Shown: positions 13,270-25,400 of the stretch, in pieces
Position numbering within the stretch: position 1 is the first letter of the stretch
How the letters are laid out: every line of letters starts with the position of its first letter
DNA from: Epichloe hybrida
Lineage: Eukaryota; Ascomycota; Sordariomycetes; Hypocreales; Clavicipitaceae
Assembly: GCA_019022495.1 (NCBI GenBank)
Contig: JAFEKR010000019.1
Span: forward strand, 620,001-684,000
Direction: 5' to 3'
Length of the DNA stretch: 64,000 bases
Made by a program: the position numbers and the translations under genes
The notes under the pieces: model-generated
What the model was told of the DNA's origin: nothing
Seen by the model: only the letters and a program-made list of their open reading frames with translations
Database searches by the model: none

Positions 13270-14530
13270 GTGGTTAAGCCTTTGCTTAGGGAGCGGGTAG
13301 CGAAGTAGGAGGGCTATTTAAGATATCTTACTTTAGTAGTGTTTTACTTCTCTTTTAGGATAGGATAGTCCCTTAACTAGGCTAGGTGTGGTCTGGAGTA
13401 TAGGATGTAGTTCTCCTTTACCTATCTATCTTTTATAGGGTAGGAGAACTCTCTATCCTTATAATAGCTAGCTTCACACCTGCTATACCTTAGTGCTACC
13501 TTGTAGAACTTAGCTATATAGCCTATTTAGAAGTAATTATAGTATTATTAGGGTTATAGGGTCTTGTTATATAGTTTGGTTTAGAAAAGCTTTGCTTTAA
13601 AGATTATGCTATCTTAGTATATCTTATTAGTATCTTTTACTTTAGCTAGGCCTAGTATTAGAGTGGTTCTTTAGGTGCCTTTACCCTAGGGTTATCTTGC
13701 TGTTGCCTTTACTATATTTACCTTATTAGCTTTTTTAATTTCTATTGCTAGGTTCTTAAGAGAGGTGTGTTTAGTTAGGAATCCTTTAATAATAATGCTA
13801 AGTATGTAATAGTAGAGGGCCGCCTCTGGCCTGAATGCTTTAGTAATTTATTTTTAGTCTTCTTTATATTAGGTAGTGTTTCCTTTAAAGGTAATAATTA
13901 TGTCCCTACTAGGGAGTCTTCTAGCTACTACTACTATAGCCTAGCTTATAGCTTTATTTACTACTATTACTATATCTTCTATGCCCCTAGACTAAAGTAA
14001 TTCCTAGATAGTGTTCCCTTTAATAAGTATCTCTTAGTCCTGTCTGCTAGGGATTTAGAGGGAGGGAGGTAAGCTATTTATTTATTTAGAAGCTAGGCTA
14101 GTGGCGATGCTTGCCTAGGTTAGAGTATTACTTTCTTTAGTTCCTTTTATAATAGCCTCTTTAAGGGCTTATTTAAGGGCTTCTTTAGTGGTGTGGATAT
14201 TGCTATTATTATGGTTTATTACCTTTGCTTTGGCTTAGGCGTAGTCTGCTACCTGCCTAGTAATAGCTTTAGTAATGCGCTATACCTAGGTAACTTTATT
14301 ACTAGGGATAAGGCTTGTAATTTTATTATAGTATTTTGTATTATCTAGATATTTAAATTAGATCTAGTCTGTTGTAGGGTTGTTCTTGCCGCTCTAAATG
14401 TTAAACTGTCCTATTCCTGTATTTAGGTAGTAGTGGCTCTATGCTAGCCCCCTTTCTCCTAAGTTAATTACTATTAGCATGTTTGCACTCCTACTACTAG
14501 CTCTGTCGTGATATAATATTATGGGGGGGG
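13270..14530 (-). pseudogene. LINE1 ORF1, gag-like with CCHC zinc knuckles
   Basis: The minus-strand frame, with stops read as Gln/Trp, shows an alanine/lysine-rich N-terminal half, a LPSRDIIITFKGN segment typical of Tad1-type ORF1 proteins (about 13880-13930) and tandem zinc-knuckle remnants (about 13380-13560) in which several Cys are now Tyr (TGT to TAT) and one His is Tyr. ORF1 proteins bind the LINE RNA and form the transposition particle. Premature stops leave it non-functional. The C-terminus abuts the ORF2 endonuclease. Confidence 0.65.
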
Positions 14531-14623
14531 TAAACAGAGGTAAGGAATTTAAATATTAATGTGGTTTGTATTTTAGAGGCGATTCCGGACCTTTAGAGCG
14601 GTGCGGAAGTTTGTGCGAAGGTT

Positions 14624-14918
14624 TTGTTATATTTACTATAATTCCTTTTTATTATATAAATACCTTATAAAGCTAGAAATAATAAAAGAGAAAAGACTAA
14701 TAATTAACATTGTAGTTCTTTATTAATTATATAAGAGGCATAAGATTTATAAGGTTAAATAGATTAATAGTAATAATAATCTAGTAAATATAATAACAAA
14801 AGCATTACTAAATTTATCTCTTTCTTCTCTAATTAATTTAAATGAATTAATAATTTAGGTTAAAGGCTAGGTAAAGAGACTTATAATATTAAGGGATAGG
14901 AGCCTAAACAAGGACTAA
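14624..14918 (+). pseudogene. Copia E RNase H C-terminus and end of pol
   Basis: This continues the frame interrupted at 8051: NSFLLYKYLIKL, then IIKEKRLIINI (family TKEKRLMIDI), then a degraded DNPAD-like NNNLVNIITKA segment and VKGQVKR before the LTR. It matches the normal C-terminal end of fungal copia polyproteins, so LINE1 inserted in the middle of RNase H. Confidence 0.7.
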
Positions 14919-15322
14919 TGAAATAATTTAATTAACTAATACTATAATAGCTAATTAAAGTAGTAAATTCCTATTTAAGGATTTACTTATATATACTTTC
15001 CTTTAATTTGATTTTTATTATGTTTTTAGGCTTCTTTAGCTATAGATAAAAAGAGAGATTACTAGTATTAAATCCTCTAGATTTTTATTAGCTTAATTAT
15101 AGCTAAAGACTAGACTAATTATAAGTCTAGTATAATATATATAATATAATTAGCTATATTAGTTTGCTACTCTCTTTTCTACCTTACTTATAGGTTTTAC
15201 TTACTTTTCTATTATCTAGACCTTCCCTCTTTTCTCTCTCTTTCCTAGTAAGCTAATTAACTATCATTAACTTTAATACTACGGAATTATCCTACCTGCG
15301 CAGGCACCTTGGTGTACTAACA
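14919..15322 (+). repeat. Copia E LTR (about 404 bp)
   Basis: The sequence lies between the end of pol and a new leader, and is repeated in inverted orientation at 44955-45359 (405 bp). The right end GGTGTACTAACA is a TG...CA-type terminus; the left end (TGAAATAATTT) is less certain. It includes a nearly unmutated stretch CCTACCTGCGCAGGCACC. It serves as the 3' LTR of copy 1 and, by position, could also be the 5' LTR of copia copy 2. Confidence 0.65.
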
Positions 15323-16045
15323 TAGAAGCTTAGAATAATAACTTAATAACATTGCTTTTATAGCTTAAGATAGCAGAATTTAAATCTAGACCTTCTATAA
15401 GAGAGAGAGTTGCTAATAATAGTAAGGCTCTAATAATTACTATTAAAAGACCCTAAGAGCATAAATTACTATTATATCTATAATAGCTTACTTATAACTT
15501 TATATATAATTAGAAAGAATTTATTAAACTAGATTCTAAGACTACTACATAACTTAAACTTAATAACTATATTATAAGATTTATTAATCTTAGTAAGCAT
15601 TAAGGTTAGAGAGATAATAATCTATAGGAATTATTTTAAGAAGACTTTAAAGGCTAGTCTAAAGATACCTTTAAAAGGGTAACTAAGGAAATTATTAGAG
15701 AGCTATATAACTTTTTATAAGATTATAGTGTTTTTATTAAATAAGGCCTAGGATACTTTATCCTAGCATTACTTAAAGAAGTGCTTAATTAAATAATAAT
15801 ACTATATTAGCTATAAGAAGGATTATAATCTTCTAAATCTCTAGAGCCTTAACCCTAGCACCCCTAATTACTTACCCTAGAAATTTACCTTCCCTAAACT
15901 TAGTAATTCCCTAAACCCACTTGAAAGCCCTTATAAAGATCTTAATTAAATTAATTACTTTATCCTAATAATTATTATATATAATAACCTATAGACTACT
16001 ATTTATAGTAAATTATGCCTTTATAGTAATTCCCTTCTAAGGATT
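15323..16045 (+). pseudogene. Copia E copy 2: leader and gag start
   Basis: 15323-15580 is leader sequence lost from copy 1. 15581-16045 aligns with 3129-3590 of copy 1 and ends abruptly where the gypsy B LTR begins. The LTR followed by leader and gag gives an internal-LTR-internal arrangement. The rest of this copy is not found to the right. Stops throughout. Confidence 0.55.
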
Positions 16046-16245
16046 TGTGAGGCCTACTTATAACACCCGTGCGCTAGCGTACCACTAGGTACGCATATCA
16101 CACCCTAGGGCTAGGTTTACGTGACACTAGTAAGCCACTAGCTATAAGCTAGTAACTTATATATATAATACACTTAGACCTAGTAAGCTTTAGTTAATAT
16201 ATAAGTGCCTTTATACCTCTTACCTAGCTATTCTTAATTTTTATA
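16046..16245 (+). repeat. 5' LTR of gypsy B (about 200 bp)
   Basis: It aligns with 21102-21299 and 27487-27684. It begins TGTGAG and ends TTTATA, the RIP form of CTCACA. The first 90 bp are less mutated than the rest. Confidence 0.75.
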
Positions 16246-16329
16246 ATTTTAAAGCTTCTCTTACTAATTACCTAAGAGTAATATAAGAAGAAAAATAACT
16301 TAATTTACTAGAATAATACTATATACTAC

Positions 16330-18348
16330 TTAGAATTTACTAAATAATAGTAATACTATAGATAAAAATATACTATATTTTATAACCTTATTTAATATTA
16401 TACTCTTTACTATAAGAGTAAAAAAGGTAGTAATTAAAGAGTAAATTATATAGCTTAAATAGCTTAAGGAATTATAAAAGTAAAAATAAAAGCTTACTAA
16501 CTTAATATAACTTTATAAAGAAAGAGAACTAGTAAAAAAAGGCTAAAAAGTAAGTATATTCTTAAGTCTTAGTAGCTAAGAAGTAAAGGTTTAAAATATT
16601 ATAAAACTTTAATACCTTATAAACTTATAGAAATATAAAATATAGCTTAATAACCTTAACTATACCTTTAAGAAAGTAAAGAAAAAGTATTATTAAGATA
16701 ACTAAAAAATTCTCTTTATACTTAACTATATATATACTAACTATTAAGTAAGATAAGACTAATATATTAAAGAATAACTAGCTAATAGCTAAGATTACCT
16801 TAAAGATAATTAGGATAAGTTTTAAAATAAAACCCTTATATTACTTAAGGACTTTATAAGCTATAATATATAAATAGCTATATAGCTAAAGAATGTAAAG
16901 TAAAAGAAAGGTTAAAGCCTTATTAAGTTTAGTATTTACTTAGATTTACTAGAGAAATACCTTAAATAAGCTTTAAAGAAAACTTATACTTTTATATTCT
17001 TTATAAAATTACTTCCTAACTTATAAGACTATATTAACCTATATAAAAATATTACTAGGTTAACCTAAGAAAAGGTTATATAGCTTAGTTAATAATTTTA
17101 AAAGGTAATATTAAAGAATAAGTAAAAGCTAAGTAAGTTAGAAAAGAAAGGCTTATATAAAGCTACCTAATATTAAAGATATAACTCTTTATAAGGCTAC
17201 TAGCTAAATAAGGACTAAAAGGATAAGAACAAAAATAAAAATAAAACCCTAGCTACTTACCTAAATAATAATAAGCTATATAAAAGGAGATAGTATTATA
17301 ATTATAGTAATACTTACTATTTTACTTATAATTATAATAAGCTAAAGAAGGACTAGTAAGAAGGTTAGGAAAACTCCTAGAGATAGAAGTAAATACCCTT
17401 ACCTTTGCCTTAAATACTAGGGTACTAGTAAGATATTAATTTTATATACTAGTTCCTATTTATAAGTATAAAGATATTAAAATAATAGCAAATCTTATAA
17501 TAGTTATACTAAGATTAATATTATTAGTGCTTAGTTTATATAAACCTATAAGCTTAATTAGGCTAAGGCTATAGTACTTATTCTAAAGGTAATAGGGGCC
17601 CTTATAGTCCTTTAATATAGTATTTATAAGGTACTTATTTTAATTAAAGACTTAAGAGTAAAGGGAAGTCTTATATTAATTAGAATATATATACTTATAG
17701 AAAAATATATATACCTTTACTTATACTTATAAAAGTAATAGTTTAAGAAAAGAAAGGTAGCTTTTTTACTACTAACTCCCTATAAGTTTATAAAGGTAAT
17801 ATATAATAAGATAATTATATATACTATTATAAGTATTATAAAAAATAGGTTTATCTCTCTTAAAGATAAAGAGAAGGCAAAAGCATATAAAACTATTAAA
17901 AATATCCTAGAGAAATTATATAAGTTTAAAGATATATTTATATTAGATAAGGTAAGGAGTCTCCTATTAAAGAAGTTAACTAACTATATAATTAATCTTA
18001 TACTAGAAGCTATACTCTTATATAAACTAATTTACTTTCTTTCCTAAATTAAACTTAAAGAGCTCTAGGAATATATTAATAATAACCTAAACAAAGGCTA
18101 GATAAGACCTTATAAGAGCCTAGTAAGTATGCCTATCTTATTTATACTAAAGAAGGATAAAATACTCTAACTATATATAGACTACTAAGGACTTAATAAG
18201 GTAATATAGAAGAATTACTACGCTCTCCCCCTAATTTTAAAGATTCTTAATTAATACTAAGGGGCTTATTTCTTTTTAAAGATTAATATTAAGGATGTAT
18301 GCTACTAAATCTATATTAAAGAGGGTAATAAGTAAAAGATAGCTTTTT
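16330..18348 (+). pseudogene. Gypsy B gag and start of pol
   Basis: Homologous to 21400-23450 of gypsy C. The zinc-knuckle remnant lies at about 17290-17345. Reverse transcriptase begins near 18020 and is cut after the KIAF segment near 18345 by gypsy F. All frames contain dense TAA/TAG stops. Confidence 0.65.
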
Positions 18349-18615
18349 TGTTTGGATCACGGAGGCTAGAGAGCTAGGGATAGGATAGTTATATAATAAA
18401 GCCCTTAGATAAGCCTTAGGTAGCGCGAATAAGTAAGTAGCTATTAAATAGCTATGTGTATATAGTAAGGTATTTAAATAAAAACTACTTATAAGGTATG
18501 TAGTAAGCTAGAGTTTAAGACCTTTATATACTTACCCTTAAGTAATAGCTCTTTAGCTATAACTAAGAACCTTAGCCTTTACTTTATTTATATCTCCCTA
18601 ACTATAGTTATAATA
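18349..18615 (+). repeat. 5' LTR of gypsy F (267 bp, family X)
   Basis: Same length and sequence family as 2862-3128. Starts TGTTTGGATCACGG and ends ...ATAGTTATAATA (RIP form of ...ATGACA). It directly follows the broken RT of gypsy B. Confidence 0.75.
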
Positions 18616-18680
18616 AGTTAAACTCTTAAACCCTTTAGGGAAAATGAACTATTAGCTAGATTTAAATGTAAAGAAGCTAT

Positions 18681-18947
18681 TGTCATGACTATGGTTAGGG
18701 AGATGTAAATAGAGTGAAAGCTAAGGTTCTTAGTTATAGCTAGAGAGCTACTACATAGGGGTAGGTATATAAAGGTCTTAAACTCTAGCTTACTACATAC
18801 CTTATAAGTAATCCTTATCTAAATACCTTACTATATACACGTAGCTATCTAATAGCTACTTAGTCATCTACGCTACCTAAGGCTTATCTAAGGGCTTTAT
18901 TATGTGACTATCCTGTCCCTAGCTCTCTAGCCTCCGTGCTTCTGATA
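18681..18947 (-). repeat. Solo LTR of family X, inverted (267 bp)
   Basis: This is the inverted copy of 18349-18615, flanked by a perfect 5-bp TSD, GCTAT (18676-18680 and 18948-18952). No internal sequence is attached, so it is a solo LTR left by LTR-LTR recombination. It is less mutated than the adjacent copy (TGTCATGACTATGG retained). With 18349-18615 it forms a 267-bp inverted repeat with a 65-bp spacer. Confidence 0.85.
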
Positions 18948-18952
18948 GCTAT

Positions 18953-21101
18953 AGAATATTTACTTAAAACATACCTATACTACCTAGTAAGGAAGCTATA
19001 ACCTAGTAGTGTCTAGGAAATAATTAAAATACCCTAACTTTAAAACCTAGAAAGGCATAGTAAACACTACCTAGCCCTAATTAATATAATAACACTAAAT
19101 ATAGAAGTAATAATAATTTAGATAAGCTAGAAAGGCATTATAAGGTTATATAAGCTTAGCTATATTATACCTATATAAGGTAAGATGTTATAAATATAAA
19201 AGTATAGCTTAAAGAAATTAAGGCAAACTTATAATTAGCTAGACTTAGTAAGGGACTTATAATTACCTCTTAGGTAGTTATATTAACTAATCCTTTATTT
19301 CTAACTTTCCTAATTAACTTTAAGTTTATAATAAGTATATACTTATAAAGCTTTATGAAGATATAGTATAAAGTACTTATATACAAAGGTAATACCTATA
19401 AGAATTTATAAGTATATCTAGTAAATTTAAATATACTATTTTAGTTAAATCTAAGAACCTTTTAAGATAATAAAACTAAGGTAATATATACTAGTAGCTA
19501 CCTAGCTAATAATATAAAGTAATAATAAATATATTATATAATAGTAAATAAGTTAGTTAATTACTTAGTTAATTACTTAGTTAATTACTTAGTTAATTAC
19601 TTAGTTAATTACTTAGTTAATTACTTAGTTAATTACTTAGTTAATTACTTAGTTAATTACTTAGCTTATACTTAGAATAAATTTATATCCTAGCTAAACA
19701 CTAGAGTAATAAATAAAGATATAAGGTACTTAGAAGCTACTAGGATATTACTAAATCTAAGGTAAAAAAAATAACTAGTTTTTCTAATCTTTCTTAAGAC
19801 TTTAAATAAAAATAAAAGCTAAATTACCTAACTAAATCCTTATATACTTAAGAATAGTAATTTTCCTAAATAGCTTAAATAATACTATAAAGAAGTATAT
19901 AATTAGCTAGGAGTTTCTAATATCTTAAAGCTACTTATAAGGCTAAGATAAAAAGGCTAAAGTTATAATAATATTTATATTAAATAATTATAATAAAAGC
20001 TATAATAATAAGAAAAGTAATAAAAAAAGATAATACTTTACCCTCCTTATAAATAACTTATAGTAAAGCTTATAATAAATAAGTATAAGTTAAAAGCTAT
20101 TTAAGTACTATAAATATAGTAACCTTAAATATAGTATAAATAAATATAAAGTAATAAATTACTTAATCTATAAAAATAATAAATATATTATAAAGAAGTA
20201 TAAGAATAGTAGTAATAAAACCTTAGACCCTAATAAAATTCTAATTAGTTTAGTATAAGCCTAAAATAATAATCTTACTATAGAAAAACCTATAGATAAA
20301 AGAATAAGAATATAGGTATTCTTATAGTAAGATAACTATTAATTAGCTATACTAGCGCTATTTAATATAGGTATAAAGTTTTTAATAATTTACCTTAAAT
20401 TATTATTAAAATAAAACTAGAAGAATATAAAGAAAATAAAGATAATACTAAAAAGTATAAGTAAGAATAAAATCCTATATAAAGGAATTTTATATAAACT
20501 AATTAAAGTAAAAGATAGTATAAGCTATATAAAGGTTTATTAAATTAGCTACTATATTACTAATATAAGAGAGAGAATACTTCTAGGTATAAACTAAACC
20601 TTAGAGTATAAACTTATAGTAATAAATTAAAAGTAAAGTTTTTAAAGGTTTTTAGTAACTATAAACTATCTTATACTTACTAAGGGTAAGTAATAATGAT
20701 ATAAGGTAGTAAAGTAATTATTTATTATATTACTATTAGTATTACTAAAAATTAAGGAAATTAATCCTAAAGAAAAGAAAGGGAATACTAATAAAAAGTT
20801 ATTAGTAAATAATATAATAAGTAATAATTAAGGTTATAGTATAAATATAGTAATAATAATAAAATATACTTATTCCCTAAAGAGAAAGAAACTAAGAAGT
20901 ATAATAATACTTTAAGTAATATACTATAAGGAATTAGTAGTAATTACATAGGAAATAAATATTAATATACCTTAATAATAAATCCTAGAGAAGTATATAG
21001 AATTTATAGATATATTTTTAAAGAATTTAGCTAGTAAGCTCCTAGAATTAGGTAGCTATACTTATATAATTAAATTAGAAAAAAGGAAGTAATTACCTTA
21101 A
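18953..21101 (+). pseudogene. Gypsy F gag and pol N-terminus, degraded
   Basis: The frame read with stops as Gln includes a long polar gag-like region, a 12-bp minisatellite at 19553-19664 and, at about 20950-21100, the conserved segment before RT (FIDIFLKNLASKLLELGSY...KLEKRKQLP). It ends exactly at the 5' LTR of gypsy C. No zinc knuckle was confidently read. Confidence 0.5.
19553..19664 (+). repeat. 12-bp minisatellite (TTAGTTAATTAC), 9 perfect units
   Basis: Nine perfect tandem units occupy 19553-19660, followed by a partial unit. 12 bp is a multiple of three, so the array would keep frame in the gag-like region of F. Identity between units in such a mutated background suggests expansion after RIP. 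Confidence 0.9.
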
Positions 21102-21299
21102 TGTGAGGCCCACTCATAACACCCGCGCGCCAGCGCACCAGGCGGGCGCACCCCGCCCTAGGGCTAGGTCCACGTAATACTGGCAAGCCACTAGCTATAA
21201 GCCAGCGACTCACACGCATAATACACTTAGACCTAGCAAGCTTTAGTTAATATATAAGTGCCCCTATACCTCTTACCTAGCTACCCCTTTATTCTTATA
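21102..21299 (+). repeat. 5' LTR of gypsy C (198 bp)
   Basis: Starts TGTGAGGCCC and ends CTTATA (RIP form of CTCACA). The first 130 bp retain many CA/TG and CG dinucleotides, in contrast to the sequence on either side. Confidence 0.85.
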
Positions 21300-21449
21300 A
21301 TTCTAAAGCTTCTCCTACTAGCTACCTAAGAGTAATATAGGGGGGAGAATAACCTAATTTACTAGAATAATACTATATACTACTTAGGACTTGCTAAATA
21401 ATAGTAACACTATAGCCAGAGATATACTATATTTTATAACCTTATTTAA

Positions 21450-22470
21450 TATTATACCCTTTACTATAACGGCAAAAGAGGTAGTAGTTAAAGAGTAAAT
21501 TATATAGCTTAAGCAAATTAAGAAACTATAGGAGCAAGAATAAGAGCTTACTAACCTAATATAACTCCATAGAGGAGAAGAACCTATAAAAAGGGATTAA
21601 AAGGCTAGTATATCCTTAAGTCTTAGTAGCTAAGAAGTTAAGGTCTAAAATATTACAAAACTTTAATACCTTATAAACCTATAAAAGCATAAGATATAGC
21701 TTAATAACCTTAACTATACCTTTAAGGGGGCAAAGAAGAAGTATTATTAAGATAACTAAAAGATTCTCTTTATACTTAACTATATATATATAAACTACTA
21801 GGTAAGATAGGACTAATATATTAAAGAATAACTAGCTAATAGCTAGGACTACCCTAAAGATAACTAGGATAAGTTCTAAGACTAGACCCTTACGCTACTT
21901 AAGAACTTTATAAGCTATAATATATAAATAGCTATATAGCTAGAGAATACAAAGTAAAAGGAGGGCTAGGGCCTTATTAAGTTTAGTATTTACTTAGATT
22001 TACTAGAGAAATACCTTAAATAAGCTCTAGAGAAGACTTATGCCCTTATATTCTTTATAAAATTACTTTTAGACTTATAAGACTATATTAACCTATACGT
22101 AAATATTACTAGGTTAACCTAAGAAGAGGTTATATAGCTTAGCTAATAATTCTAGGAGGTAATATTAAAGAATAAGCGAAAGCTAAGTAAGTTAGAAGAG
22201 AAAGGCCTATATAAAGCTCCCTAATATTAAAGATATAACTCTTTACAAGGCTACTAGCTAAATAGGGACTAAAAGGATAAGGATAAGGATAAAGAGAAGA
22301 CCCTAGCTACCTATCTAAATAATAACAGGCTATAAGGAAGAAAACACTATTTTAATTATAGTAGTACAGAGTATCTTATTTATAATTATAATAAGCTAAG
22401 GAAAGACTAGTAAGAAGGTTAGGGAAACTCCTAGAGGTAGAAGTAAATACCCTTACCTTTACCTTAGACA
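21450..22470 (+). pseudogene. Gypsy C gag with zinc-knuckle remnant
   Basis: The frame read with stops as Gln gives a capsid-like region and, at about 22345-22395, YFNYSSTEYLIYNYNK. This is the RIP product of a CX2CX4HX4C knuckle (Cys to Tyr by TGT to TAT, His to Tyr by CAC to TAT). Gag would package element RNA. It is followed by the pol region without a clear gap. Non-functional. Confidence 0.65.
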
Positions 22471-22479
22471 CTAGGGTAC

Positions 22480-25400
22480 TAGTAGGATATTAATTCCACA
22501 TACTAGTTACTATTTATAGGCATAAAGATATTAAAACAGCAGCGAATCTTAATAGTTATGCTAAGATTAATATTATTAGCGCTTAATTCGCATAGACCTA
22601 TAAGCTTAATTAGGCTAAGGCTATAGCACCTATTCTAAAGGTAGTAAGGGCCTTTACTATCCCTTAATATAGTGTCTATAAGGTGCCTATTATAATCTAA
22701 GACTTATAAGGTAAAGAGAAGGACCTTAAGTTACTATATATAGCTATTAATAAGAACCTAAGAGCGGAGGGAAGCCCTATATTAATTAAAATACATATAC
22801 TTATAGAAGAACGCATATACCTTTAGTTATACTTATAAGAGTAGTAGTTTAAGAAAAGAAAGGTAGCCTTTTTACTACTAACTCCTCGTAAGTTTATAAA
22901 GGTAACATGTAATAAGATAATTATATATACTATTATAAGTATTATAGAAAATAAGTTTATCTCTCTTAAAGATAAAAAGAAGGTAAAAGTATATAGAACT
23001 ATTAAGGATATCCTAGAGAAGCTATATAAGTTTAAAGATATGTTTGCATTAGATAAGGCAGGGAGCCTCCTATTAAAGAAGTTAACGGATTACGTAATTA
23101 ACCTTATACTAGGAGCCACACCCTTATACAGACTAATCTATTCTCTCTCCTAAAGTAAACTAAAAGAGCTCTAGGAATATATTAATAATAACCTAAGGAA
23201 AGGCTAGATAAAACCCTTAAAAAGCCTAGCAAGCATGCCTATCCTATTTATGCTAAAGAAGGATAGAACGCTCTAGCTTTGCGTAGATTATTAAGGACTT
23301 AATAAGGTAATATAAAAGAATTACTATGCTTTCCCCCTAATTTTAGAAATCCTTAATTAATACTAAGGGGCCTGTTTCTTTTTAAAGATTAATATTAAGA
23401 ATATATACTACTAAATCCGTATTAAGGGGGGCAATAAATAGAAGATAGCTTTTTATATGTGTTATAAGCACTACAAGTACCTTATAATACCTTTTAGGTT
23501 AACTAATACCCTAGCTACTTTTTAAAGCTATATTTATAAGGTACTCTATAGGCTAGTTAACACTATTTATATAGTATATCTAGATAATATCTTAATTTTC
23601 TCTAAGATAAAGGAAAAGTATACTAAATATATTAAGTAAGTCCTAGAATATATAAGGTTAGCAAAGTTATATATAAAACTATCTAAGTGCTCTTTCTATA
23701 AGAAATTAGTAAAATTCCTAAGGTTTATTCTTTTTATTAATAGGATATTAATAAATACTTGCTAGGTTAATATAATTAGAGAATAGAAGGAGCTAATAAG
23801 TTTTAAGGATATATAGTTATTTCTTAGATTCTATAACTTTTACTAATAGTTTATTTATAAATACTCTAGGATTATAATACCTCTTTATATATTAATAAAG
23901 GGTAGTTAAAATAGTATTTAGACTAGGAAGTTTATATTTAAAGAAAAGAAGTAGCTAGTGTTTAACTAGCTAAAAGATGCCTTTTAGTAAGCGCCTTTAC
24001 TCTAATATTATAACCTAAGTTAAGCGGTGTGTATTAAGATAAATACCTTAATTTTTATAATAGTAGGAATCCTATCTTAGTAGGATAATAAGGGCTATTA
24101 GTATTTAGTAGCCTTTTAGTTAAGGAAGTTTATAGACACTAAATATAACTATAGTATAGCTAACTAAGAGTTACTTACTATAGTAAAGTTATTTAAACAC
24201 TAGTAATACTATATTAAAGGCATAGAGATACCTATAGAGGTCCTATTAGACTACTATAACCTACAGACCTTTATAAGGTAGTAAAAGCTAAATAGGAGAT
24301 AAGTAAGATAGTGTATATTCCTCTGCCCTTTCTATTTTGTAATTAAGCATAGACTAGGGAAAAGTAACCCTATGGATATACTATTAAGAAGGTCTAATTA
24401 TAAGGGTAAACATATATTAAATAGGGCGCTCTTACTAGAGCTTTAAAGGAAGATAGTAGCTACTTATATAGTAGAAGAAGAAATACTAATATATTAAAGA
24501 AGTTATAATATAATACTAGTTTTAAAACCTACTAAGGCAAGAGTAGCCTAGATAGAAGGCTAGTTAGCCGCCGTGAATCTAGTAATAGGTTAGCTAAATA
24601 AGGGTAATTTTAAGGAGAAGGTAGTATATATCTAAGATATTAGCATAGTATAAGTAGTTTAGGGGGCTATTATATTACTAAATCCTTACTAATCCGCGGC
24701 AAATAAACTATTAGTATAACTACTATAGAAGGCATAAGACTAAGATCTAGATTTACAAAAGCGTAAAGGTAAGGTTAACTCCTAAGTAAAAGGGAGGGGA
24801 AAAGCTAGTCTATAGTTATATAACGTAAGGGGTCTCCTAATATACAAAGCCTAGGTAGTTATTCTATAGGAGCCTATCTTATAATAGAAGCTTCTATAGC
24901 TACACTATAATAATCTATTAGTAAGTTACTTTAGGACTAAACACACTCTTAAGCTATTAAAGCGTTACTATTAGTAACTAGCAATAAGTAAAGCTATTTT
25001 AGACTATATATCTAGCTACAGGGTATGCTAATATATAGTAGCTAGGAGGCACTGCCTATATAGAACCCTTAAATCGCTACTAATACTAAAGCAGCTATAA
25101 GTAAAAATCTTAATAAACTTTATTATAGGATTACTACTAGTATAGTTAGGCAAGCGAGAAACTAACGTAATCCTAGTAATTATAGACTAATTTACTAAGT
25201 ACTCTATCTTCCTCCCTATAAAGACTATAATTAATATAGCAGAATTAGCAGAGTTATTCTATAAGGAAATTAAGCTTTAATTTAGGGCGCTAGAGGGTAT
25301 TATATCTAACAGAGGATTAGTGTTTATAAGCTAATTCTAGTTAGATATATATTACCTATTATGCGTAAAGCAAAGGCTTTTAATAGTGTTTTACCCCTAA

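Larger units (their letters stand above)
8052..14623 (-). mobile_element. Tad1-like LINE (non-LTR retrotransposon), LINE1
   Basis: This is a 6.6-kb element read on the minus strand, with its 5' end at 14623 (GC-rich terminus, 14577-14623) and its 3' end near 8052. It carries ORF1 with zinc knuckles and ORF2 with an APE-type endonuclease and reverse transcriptase. It sits inside copia RNase H; the motif TCCTTTTTATTATATA occurs on both sides (about 8038-8055 and 14644-14660), consistent with a TSD of at least 18 bp. RIP is lighter than in LINE2: many CG, TG and CA remain (for example GTCTGCGCTGC near 8190 against GTTTACATTAC in LINE2). Side-by-side comparison of the two copies is direct evidence of C-to-T and G-to-A mutation. 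Confidence 0.85.
3129..15322 (+). mobile_element. Ty1/copia retrotransposon E, copy 1, with nested retroposon and LINE1
   Basis: This plus-strand copia element contains a gag-like region (from 3129), pol with copia reverse transcriptase and RNase H (about 5700-8050, resuming 14624-14900) and an LTR (14919-15322). The 5' LTR and leader are missing because gypsy G0 abuts at 3128. Two insertions interrupt it: a short retroposon (5072-5251) and LINE1 (about 8052-14623). The inverted copy E2 (44955-61897) shows the same order and lacks the 5072 insertion. All coding parts are riddled with TAA/TAG. Confidence 0.8.
16046..18348 (+). mobile_element. Ty3/gypsy element B, 5' part
   Basis: It starts with an LTR (16046-16245, TGTGAGGCC...) nearly identical in structure to that of gypsy C and contains the same leader and gag order. 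It breaks inside reverse transcriptase (the KIAF segment at about 18330) where the family X LTR of gypsy F starts. The remainder of B is not visible in the window. RIP is heavier than in C. Confidence 0.75.

Noticed and set aside
19553..19664. Possible CRISPR array
   Set aside because: Units are contiguous 12-mers without spacers, in eukaryotic transposon DNA; the same applies to the 10-mers at 30711.
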